NCBI GenBank assembly: GCA_021324115.1
Contig: JAJPJS010000006.1
Location: 1 to 59,715 of the forward strand
Length of the DNA: 59,715 nucleotides
Reading direction: 5' to 3'
From: Nitrososphaerota archaeon
Lineage (GTDB): Archaea > Thermoproteota > Nitrososphaeria > Conexivisphaerales > DTJL01
Shown here: one piece after another, positions 53,566 through 59,715 of the stretch
How the letters are laid out: each line of letters starts with the position of its first letter
Numbering within the stretch: the stretch's first letter is position 1
The notes under the pieces: generated by a model
What the model was told of the DNA's origin: nothing
The model's input: only the letters and a program-made list of their open reading frames with translations
Database searches by the model: none
Program-made: the position numbers and the translations under genes

Positions 53566-55449
53566 CTATTGTTTCGACGTCGGTTTTCTTGAAAGGCTTC
53601 TCAACTTTACTAGTGCAATGGTAGAAACTGCGGCCAATACTGCAACAGCAGCGTAGAGAAAAGGAAGAGGGGACAGTGTTTGAGGTTTCAATCCATATGC
53701 AATTAACACGCCGGGCGTTCCTGAAGATGGCTGATAGTAGCTCGATGAGCTAACCAGCTGCAGCATTATGACGTCACCTGTTATCGTAGAGCCAAAGACC
53801 GGACCTTCGTATAAACTCGGCCCTACATAGAGCTTGGAAACGAGCTTGCCGGAATGGGCGTCCAGCATATAGATATTACCATCCAAGCTGCCGGCAAAGA
53901 CCATACCTCCGCTGGCTGTGAGCCATCCCCTAAACGGTACGCCTGGAATAACAAATGACCAAACTGGTTTGCCCGTTGATTGATCCAGCGCATAGATTGT
54001 GGTGTTAGCAGACTGAGTCAGGTAAGCTATGCCAGAGGTCCCTGTCACGTTATTACCGAACCTTCCGACGGGGCTGGGAGTAATGACTGAGCAAAAATTG
54101 TGCGTCGCCACATACACGTTGCCGTACGCTAACGCAATATCAGATTCAACCCCACCATTCACACCAGGGCATTGAGTATAGTAGGTCGAGTTAGGGTAGC
54201 CAACCCATGGAAGAGTTGGATCATAGGCGCCTGTTTGAACATATTGGGAATTTAGAGTGTTGTCTCTCAAGATCGACGGAGGATCAAAATACCAAAAAAG
54301 TTTACCCGTCAAGGCATCGAGCGCGTAGACATAGCCATTTTTACATGCTTTGAAAACAACGTCTGTATTTCTGTTTCCGGCATCAATCGTTCCAAGTGCG
54401 ACATTCCACCCGCAATCAAAATCATAGAGATCGTGCGGTGTAGTTTGGAAGTACCAAATCAGCTTCCCCGTGGTTGCATTTAACGCAATAATCGAGTCTG
54501 AATAAAGATTGGGGCCTGGGCGTAACGTAGCATTCCAGTCGGGAGAAGGTTGTCCGGTGCCCAAATATACCATTCCAGTGGTATTGTCCACTGCAAATTG
54601 TCCCCATGAACTGTCAGCACCCTCGAGCGTGTTGTTGCCGTTGTAGCCCATTGTGCCCCAGTCGCCAGGAAAAGGCTGAACGTTACCGTGACAAGGCTGC
54701 TGGCAGGAATCTGTGTCCCAGTTTTGGTCGCCACCAGCAGGTGGAGTAACAAACCAGCGCCATAGAAGTGAACCATTGGTAATACTGTAAGCTGCCACAA
54801 AACCACGACCAGCATCAGTCCCCTCCGAAACTGAAGACCCCACGATCATTATGTCTCCAAAAAAGACTGGGGCGGTACCCCTTGTTGCATAGAGGCCAGC
54901 GTTTCCCGGCACATCAGCACAGATGCCCGTGATCCTAAACTTTTCGACGCCGGTGTTTGCGTCAAGCGCGACGACGGAGCAATCAGGTAGTTGTAGCCAG
55001 ATCTCACCGCGATAATAATTTATTCCGTGCATATGTCCGATAAGGTAACCGAGAGGCAGACCAGTTCTATTTAGTGTAGGCTGATAACTCCAGATCAGGC
55101 TGCCATCTGCACCATCAATTGCGTAAACTGTCGCATAGTTCGTCAGTAGATATACGATGCCGTTTACAATTAGAGGAGGGGCGATCGCCCCCTGTCCTGT
55201 TAGATTTAATCCGGCAACATCAGGGGAGGAAGGAATTGCGAAAATCCAATCTTGATACAGGTTTTGTATATTTGACTTTGAAATTTGATTCTGCGGACTA
55301 AAATCTGTACCCAACGGGTTGGAATTCATAAAGGTCCAGTTATAGGTGGACCCGCCACCAAACAGGTAGTTTGGAAAAGCAGGAAGAGCGTTGAAGAGCA
55401 GGATGATCAGAAGAATAATATTAATTTTGTTTTTGTGGTTCTGCAGCAA
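53566..55449 (-). CDS. Surface PQQ-type dehydrogenase-like propeller protein 4
   Basis: The 627-residue paralogue has a signal (INIILLIILLFNALPAF), propeller, and C-terminal anchor (LPFLYAAVAVLAAVSTIALVKL). Glu209 (SEGTDAGRGF) and Asp343-x-Asp345 (LYDFDCGW) are kept. The Asn position is Gln300 (GTGQPSPD), with the usual 43-residue spacing. The vicinal cysteines are absent (GAIAPPL). It shares with protein 3 the loop CQQPCHGNVQP. The start is TTG at 55449, with a TATA box centred 28.5 nt upstream. The downstream end lies near the substrate-binding-like gene but on its own transcript. Confidence 0.8.
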   Translation of the reverse strand: MLQNHKNKINIILLIILLFNALPAFPNYLFGGGSTYNWTFMNSNPLGTDFSPQNQISKSNIQNLYQDWIFAIPSSPDVAGLNLTGQGAIAPPLIVNGIVYLLTNYATVYAIDGADGSLIWSYQPTLNRTGLPLGYLIGHMHGINYYRGEIWLQLPDCSVVALDANTGVEKFRITGICADVPGNAGLYATRGTAPVFFGDIMIVGSSVSEGTDAGRGFVAAYSITNGSLLWRWFVTPPAGGDQNWDTDSCQQPCHGNVQPFPGDWGTMGYNGNNTLEGADSSWGQFAVDNTTGMVYLGTGQPSPDWNATLRPGPNLYSDSIIALNATTGKLIWYFQTTPHDLYDFDCGWNVALGTIDAGNRNTDVVFKACKNGYVYALDALTGKLFWYFDPPSILRDNTLNSQYVQTGAYDPTLPWVGYPNSTYYTQCPGVNGGVESDIALAYGNVYVATHNFCSVITPSPVGRFGNNVTGTSGIAYLTQSANTTIYALDQSTGKPVWSFVIPGVPFRGWLTASGGMVFAGSLDGNIYMLDAHSGKLVSKLYVGPSLYEGPVFGSTITGDVIMLQLVSSSSYYQPSSGTPGVLIAYGLKPQTLSPLPFLYAAVAVLAAVSTIALVKLRSLSRKPTSKQ

Positions 55450-55474
55450 TGGCCTAAATGGCGTTCATACCTTC

Positions 55475-55480
55475 TTTAAG
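55475..55480 (-). promoter_or_regulatory. TATA box of PQQ-type gene 4
   Basis: Minus-strand CTTAAA is centred 28.5 nt before the TTG at 55449, the same spacing as genes 1 and 2. Confidence 0.5.
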
Positions 55481-55564
55481 TGTATCCTTGTTGTCATTCG
55501 ATTAGGGTTCTTCGTAAATCTTGCTCTAATAGTCTCAAGCAACATGCGTCGCTCAGGGAACGAA

Positions 55565-56074
55565 TTACTGCGTCGGGCTCAAGAGTATGTTAAAGATGCC
55601 AATCAGTGTAGACACGATTGCCACGACTATAAGAGTTCCTATGGGAATGACAGCCCATTCGATCACCCGCGTCACTATGAATTGCCCAAAGCCGTTATGC
55701 AGAAGCGACCCACCCTGATACCCAGCAACAAGTCCCATTAGAGTGGTGATAGCCAAAAGACTGCCTTCGAAGAAAGTGATGTGAACGAGTGACAAGAATC
55801 TGTTCAGATATTTCCTTCGTAGTAAACGGGGCGCTAAATAATATATAGCCCCCCAAGAGACAAAACCAGCTACCCCACATATGAGTAGTGTGAAGTAGGC
55901 AATGAACATCCACGTTCCCGGCCATTGCTCGATAACAAGTGGCAGACCTAGTTCAGGTATCAACATAGGTATCGTGGCACCAGCGGCTATAAGCATGTTA
56001 CCTATGGCTATGTAGATGCAGTACCTTGCTACAGCGTCAGCTTCGAGTTCTCCAAAGAGCCTAGGCTGCATCAT
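55565..56074 (-). CDS. Multi-span membrane protein, WPxxWM-like family (copy 3)
   Basis: The 169-residue protein has about five hydrophobic spans. It shares with the products at 56076-56609 and 39695-40408 the block EQWPGTWMFIAYFTLL, then SWGAIYYLAPRLL, a GYQGGSL loop and an EWAVIPIGTL segment. It starts one base after the stop of the upstream paralogue, so the two are made together, possibly as a heterodimer. No metal, haem or flavin site is evident. It is the last gene of the operon led by the NTF2-like surface protein. Confidence 0.68.
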   Translation of the reverse strand: MMQPRLFGELEADAVARYCIYIAIGNMLIAAGATIPMLIPELGLPLVIEQWPGTWMFIAYFTLLICGVAGFVSWGAIYYLAPRLLRRKYLNRFLSLVHITFFEGSLLAITTLMGLVAGYQGGSLLHNGFGQFIVTRVIEWAVIPIGTLIVVAIVSTLIGIFNILLSPTQ

Positions 56075-56075
56075 A

Positions 56076-56609
56076 TCAAGAACCAGCTGATTGTCTGGAT
56101 GGCAGGAATAGGTTCAGCACGCCCAGCAGAACTCCTAAACCGGTCAGTGCCACACCTAGCCCGGTAGGAATAACTGTCCATTGGGCGCTTCCCGCCACCA
56201 CAAGAGGAGATGCTCCCTGAGCAATGCTCAGCCCTTCGGTGTACCCCACGTACACCATTAATGCAGTTGACAGATAAACGCCCACGACATAGATTATAAT
56301 TTGAAGAATAGATATCGCACTGCTTCTCTGTTGTTTTCCGAAAAGCGCGGAACTCAAGTAGTAAACAGAGGACCATGCGAATGAGCCAACGACTGCTGCT
56401 AGGATAAACATGGAGAATCCCACAAACATCCATAACGAGGGCCAAGTTGTGTAGTCTGTCAGAATACTGCCCGGTCCGTTGTTTATGATGTTGTGACCGT
56501 TTGGGTTAACCAAAGGGCCAAGTACAACAGGTGCAACGTAACCTACAGCTACAACAGCGCTGATAAGCCCCACGTAAAAAAAGTACTTTGAAACCTTCAG
56601 TGTTTCCAA
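56076..56609 (-). CDS. Multi-span membrane protein, WPxxWM-like family (copy 2)
   Basis: The 177-residue protein (TTG 56609) has about five hydrophobic spans. Shared family blocks are TTWPSLWMFVGFSMFILAAV, FAWSSVYYL, VYVGYTEGLSI and AQWTVIPTGL. The frame runs back to 56690 but that part overlaps the NTF2-like gene. The TTG start, overlapping the upstream stop by 13 bases, gives LETLKVSKYFFY and fits the membrane topology. It lies between the NTF2-like surface protein and copy 3. The role is unknown; an electron-passing or scaffolding partner is a guess. Confidence 0.68.
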   Translation of the reverse strand: METLKVSKYFFYVGLISAVVAVGYVAPVVLGPLVNPNGHNIINNGPGSILTDYTTWPSLWMFVGFSMFILAAVVGSFAWSSVYYLSSALFGKQQRSSAISILQIIIYVVGVYLSTALMVYVGYTEGLSIAQGASPLVVAGSAQWTVIPTGLGVALTGLGVLLGVLNLFLPSRQSAGS

Positions 56610-57319
56610 GTGCGCTTCACCACGGCCACGACAGCCACAGATATGATAAATGCGTACAGGAATACGGCCACTGCAGGAGCATAAATCCAAGCAAGATTAT
56701 GCACCATGTCAGGCCCGGTGTGCGCAGGGTTAGGCGGTCCAACGCGCTGCCACTCAGGGAATGTTGTTGCACCACCAGTGTTGGTGACGGAGAAAGTTAT
56801 GAAATTCCAAGTTTCGTTTGATATAACCCATGAACTACCACTTGGTATGTAATTCACCTGCACACTGACGGTTCCAGAAATATTCCCTAAGAAAGTGCTT
56901 TGCCCGCTCATCCCGAGTGTAGCATTAACTGTTGCCAAGCTGGTGGAAATGTTCTGTTGATGGTAACTCAATATATTTAGGTTAAAAACCTGTGCCGAAC
57001 CTAGAGCTTTGTCATATAATAGCTGAATGTTTCCTGAGCCGGTGTAGGTGCCCCCAAGGCCCTGTGCGTTGTTGTATCCTTCCCAGACAAGCAAAGAATT
57101 AGTCTGGTATTGCTGCATAACACTGGAGATGTCCCGGTTCGAGATGCTCTGAACATGGCTATCAAAAGTCGACCGTACTTCAGCAAGATTACCTCCCGAT
57201 GGTGGTGGCGGCGGCGGGGGGCTGGAATGACCTGAGCTTATCACGACATACACTCCTACAACAGCAACTGCCACGATAATTATGATCACGACAGGGACAA
57301 TTTTGGATACGGCGCGCAC
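56597..57319 (-). CDS. Surface-anchored NTF2-like domain protein
   Basis: The 240-residue product has an N-terminal membrane helix (IVPVVIIIIVAVAVVGVYVVIS) and a run of prolines (PPPPPPPSGG). An NTF2-like domain of about 125 residues (FDSHVQSISNRDISSVMQQY... through the final strand SSWVISNETWNF) lies outside the cell, and a C-terminal helix precedes KRTWKH. The start is GTG with a TATA box 27.5 nt upstream. It heads the operon with two WPxxWM-like membrane proteins. NTF2-like domains often bind small hydrophobic ligands, but none can be inferred here. Confidence 0.72.
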   Translation of the reverse strand: MRAVSKIVPVVIIIIVAVAVVGVYVVISSGHSSPPPPPPPSGGNLAEVRSTFDSHVQSISNRDISSVMQQYQTNSLLVWEGYNNAQGLGGTYTGSGNIQLLYDKALGSAQVFNLNILSYHQQNISTSLATVNATLGMSGQSTFLGNISGTVSVQVNYIPSGSSWVISNETWNFITFSVTNTGGATTFPEWQRVGPPNPAHTGPDMVHNLAWIYAPAVAVFLYAFIISVAVVAVVKRTWKH

Positions 57320-57342
57320 AACGCAGTGTCTACGAAGCGGAG

Positions 57343-57350
57343 TTTATTAA
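57343..57350 (-). promoter_or_regulatory. TATA box of the NTF2-like/membrane protein operon
   Basis: TTAATAAA on the minus strand is centred about 27.5 nt before the GTG at 57319, giving a leaderless GTG message. Confidence 0.55.
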
Positions 57351-57599
57351 TTTTTGTACACAAGCGTCGGTAATAGTGTCCAGAAGCTGCGTCACTATCA
57401 ATGAAATCTTCAGATATCCCATTGCACAATGTCTGCCTCCACATATTACCGACTTCGTTCACGAGTATGCTACCTTTACTCTTAAAAATTTGTCCTGTTC
57501 GATACTACTCTCATAACGTTAGAAAGAGCATAACTTGGCCAGGAGTTGTCTTAAGCTGCTGCAGAGAACGACATCCTCTGTTGAAGCATTTTCCGAAAG

Positions 57600-58961
57600 T
57601 CACTTTACATGCCTTAAGAATGAGAAAGCAAAAACCAGAAACCCCGAAATGACCAAGAAGATCGAAAGATCTTTGAATGTTGCTACGAATCCAAGGAGGG
57701 AAACCACGACGCCTCCTATTACCGAACCAATACCATATCCAGCATGCTCAACTGCGTGATTGGTGCCCATTATTCCAGCGCGGTTATGCAAAGTGCTGTG
57801 TTCTGCAAGGATGACAAGCTGGCTTACCCTTGTCATCGCCAACGAAAGTCCAAATACAATTGAAGCAACCATGAAGCCGACCGCGCTTGGAAAAATGAAA
57901 ACTTCGGCCAAGGCGAGTGAGCCTATTAGTAAACCAGAAGCCAGATAAGGCATTCGCCTAGAGTATCTATCTTCCAAATGGCCAAACGGTATCATCATTA
58001 TTACACCAACTCCTGCAACCAAAGATTGGAAGATTGGATATATCACGCCCAATATTGGGATCTTTTGCCTGAGTGAATCCGCAAAAACAGGTACGTAGTA
58101 GAAAAAGCCGGAAAATGCAATGGATGCGATGAGAGTAGTAATGAGAATTATCCCTACGATTGGAATTTTGAATGCGGCAAAAAAATCTGACCAGCTTGCT
58201 GCATGAGTGTGAAGGTTCGCAGGTGTTGGATTTCCGTTGGGGTTCTCGCTAACGTTGGGAACGTAGCGTCCAGGTTTATCCTCCTTCATGAATGCGTAGG
58301 CAATAATGGCTGATAATACCAGAATTATTCCAGAGATGGCAAAAGTGAAAAATCTCCCAAAGACTAGAGAAATAGCGACACCCATCGCTGGACCAAACGC
58401 ATAGCCAACAAATTCTGCGCCTTCGACCAATCCGTATGGTTTCCCATACACATTTTCTTTCGCGATGTCGCCAGTATATGCAAGTGTACTCGCCGTATAA
58501 GTGCCGTGCGCTGTTCCGAGCAGAGCCAACGAGATGAACATACCCAGAAGGAAAGTATTCAGCGTGGAAAACCGGTCAATTAGCGGCAACGAAAAAAGCG
58601 CCAAGGCTCCTAGCACGCAACCAATAATCGTAAACTTGCGGCGACCATATCTGTCAGTATAGTGTCCGATTGGTATAGCAATCAAACCGGAGATTACGAG
58701 GTAGATTCCGGCAACACTACCTATGATGGCGTAAGCGATAGAGCTCAGGCTAAATGTAAGAATGAGCTTCGTCGACATGTACGCGAGAACGATGATAAAT
58801 GAAGCGTATTCAGCAACATAAGAAAGCATAGCAACTGCTGCCACCCCGCCAAAAGAGCCAGCGAAGCTACTAAGACTATGTCGTAATAGCGCTCCAGCTC
58901 CCCCACCCGACGCGTGAACTGTAGGGCTGGACCGGGCTCTTCTTGACTGTTGCAATTGCAT
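57600..58961 (-). CDS. MFS transporter (12-span)
   Basis: The 453-residue protein (ATG 58961) has about twelve spans and the MFS loop motif PIGHYTDRYGRRKFTIIG near residue 105, with a second copy GHLEDRYSRRMPYLASG in the C-terminal half. It is of a different subfamily from the two DHA2 exporters and could import or export a small molecule. It follows the Cys-rich secreted protein gene after four bases, so the two form an operon. The open frame extends to 59042, but that part overlaps the upstream gene. The substrate is unknown. Confidence 0.85.
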   Translation of the reverse strand: MQLQQSRRARSSPTVHASGGGAGALLRHSLSSFAGSFGGVAAVAMLSYVAEYASFIIVLAYMSTKLILTFSLSSIAYAIIGSVAGIYLVISGLIAIPIGHYTDRYGRRKFTIIGCVLGALALFSLPLIDRFSTLNTFLLGMFISLALLGTAHGTYTASTLAYTGDIAKENVYGKPYGLVEGAEFVGYAFGPAMGVAISLVFGRFFTFAISGIILVLSAIIAYAFMKEDKPGRYVPNVSENPNGNPTPANLHTHAASWSDFFAAFKIPIVGIILITTLIASIAFSGFFYYVPVFADSLRQKIPILGVIYPIFQSLVAGVGVIMMIPFGHLEDRYSRRMPYLASGLLIGSLALAEVFIFPSAVGFMVASIVFGLSLAMTRVSQLVILAEHSTLHNRAGIMGTNHAVEHAGYGIGSVIGGVVVSLLGFVATFKDLSIFLVISGFLVFAFSFLRHVK

Positions 58962-58965
58962 AGCA

Positions 58966-59448
58966 CTAAGGTTTAGTACTATTGTATAGTTGGGATATCT
59001 CAGCTTGGGCGGCAGCCTGACAAACTGTAGCAGGAGCAGCACAACGCCCTGTGTACCAGTCCGGCGTCGTGGCGCCAGGACAACTGCAATCCAGAGGGGC
59101 AGTTATAGAAGTTTCATTAGGATCACACACTCCGTTGCCGTAAGTCTGTTGATACAACTGACAAGCAGCAGCGCTCATCTGGGATGGACAGACCGCCTGT
59201 GGTGCTCCAGGAAGTTTCGGTGCTATTTTGTATCCTGAAGGCAATGTTGCACAGTTCCACATAGAACTATTCGCCGGAAGTGCACAGTCATATGGATACG
59301 TCGTTTGCGATGCCTGAAGTGTTTGTCCTGAACCACCATTTTGTGAGCTGGTTGACATGGTGAAAATGTATGGAGCAGCAGCAGTCAATCCGATGGCTAG
59401 GCCTGCAGCGACAACTGCTACAATTACAACTAAAACGATTTTTTTCAT
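58966..59448 (-). CDS. Secreted Cys-rich protein, unknown
   Basis: The 160-residue protein has a strong signal or anchor (KIVLVVIVAVVAAGLAIGLTAAAP), then a Ser/Gly/Gln-rich linker and a region with about nine cysteines. This includes GNGVCDPNETS...PLDCSCPG, which resembles small Ca-binding-like loops (G-N-G-x-C-x-x-x-E...C). No CxxCH haem site is present. Disulfides outside the cell are likely. A TATA box (TTATTATTTAAA, about 59473-59484) lies about 30 nt upstream. It precedes an MFS gene by four bases and may bind a ligand for that transporter. Confidence 0.62.
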   Translation of the reverse strand: MKKIVLVVIVAVVAAGLAIGLTAAAPYIFTMSTSSQNGGSGQTLQASQTTYPYDCALPANSSMWNCATLPSGYKIAPKLPGAPQAVCPSQMSAAACQLYQQTYGNGVCDPNETSITAPLDCSCPGATTPDWYTGRCAAPATVCQAAAQAEISQLYNSTKP

Positions 59449-59557
59449 TGTTATTAACTTCTAGTCGTACAGTTATTATTTAAACCTTGCCCGGGAAAGG
59501 AGGTTGTCGCCTAATTCCTTTAATCCATAACGTCATCTTATCTTGATTCAATCAATC

Positions 59558-59715
59558 ATGAACGTAGTTAGGGTGTGGGCTCCGATGACGTTTGAGCACA
59601 CACCGGAGAAGAGAAGGATACTGGAGAGTATACCATCTCGCCCACACGCGTGAACGGGATGAACTGGTAAGAGATATAGTTACGCTTGTCAGGGAGAATG
59701 AACCTCCTCGTAGAC
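59558..59715 (+). pseudogene. Partial or frameshifted ORF at window end
   Basis: A frame from ATG 59558 reads MNVVRVWAPMTFEHTPEKRR and stops at 59654. A shifted frame continues as RERDELVRDIVTLVRENEPP to the edge. The two parts look like one protein with a frameshift, or a short gene plus chance. The window ends here and no identity can be given. Confidence 0.25.

Overview
The window is archaeal, most likely from an acidophilic or thermoacidophilic member of the Thermoplasmata or a relative. This assignment is inferred from gene content, because no rRNA is present. Supporting genes are a zinc-containing ferredoxin, tetraether lipid synthase, a 40-residue Sec61-beta, TrmB and DtxR regulators and an archaeal SelB-like paralogue. 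Promoters are archaeal: many genes have a TATA box centred about 25-29 nt upstream of the start codon, which implies leaderless mRNAs, and TTG or GTG starts are frequent. No CRISPR array, rRNA or intact mobile element is visible.

Layout. (1) 1-9300: a tRNA-Pro(GGG), a decayed stretch, a polytopic membrane protein, two DHA2-type MFS exporters flanking a DtxR regulator with a NicO-like metal transporter, a MoaD-like/Asp-box protein pair and a broken ATPase. (2) 9300-32000: a housekeeping and metabolic block with Sec61-beta, SelB-like factor, saccharopine dehydrogenase-like enzyme, EamA exporter, aspartate-semialdehyde dehydrogenase, sulfurtransferase, a GcvH/TusA-like fusion, AmmeMemoRadiSam radical SAM enzyme, CysRS, a GNAT/metallopeptidase fusion, a thioredoxin-like protein, HerA-like ATPase, acetoacetyl-CoA synthetase, pterin dehydratase, aconitase, zinc ferredoxin and a DUF255 protein. 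(3) 32000-40400: small unknown operons, a TrmB pair with a palindromic operator, tetraether synthase with two unknown genes, TatA/TatC, nicotinamidase and a membrane protein. (4) 40400-59715: an accessory region with a decayed IS transposase, an ABC-2 exporter, four surface-anchored PQQ-type eight-bladed-propeller dehydrogenase-like proteins, an orphan ABC ATPase, a signal-less substrate-binding-like protein, an operon of an NTF2-like surface protein with two small membrane proteins, an MFS transporter and a Cys-rich secreted protein.

How the genes may work together. The accessory region looks like a surface oxidation module. Four paralogous quinoprotein-like dehydrogenases are held outside the membrane by an N-terminal signal and a C-terminal anchor. 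Three of them have the D-x-D pair that marks lanthanide-type PQQ dehydrogenases. Nearby are three copies of a membrane protein family (39695-40408, 55565-56074, 56076-56609) that I could not assign and that could pass on electrons or scaffold the enzymes. PQQ biosynthesis genes and a clear electron acceptor are not in the window, so this is a hypothesis. Other distinctive items are the GcvH-like/TusA-like fusion lacking the lipoyl lysine, beside a sulfurtransferase, and the tetraether synthase cluster next to a TrmB gene with a perfect 19-bp palindrome at its promoter.
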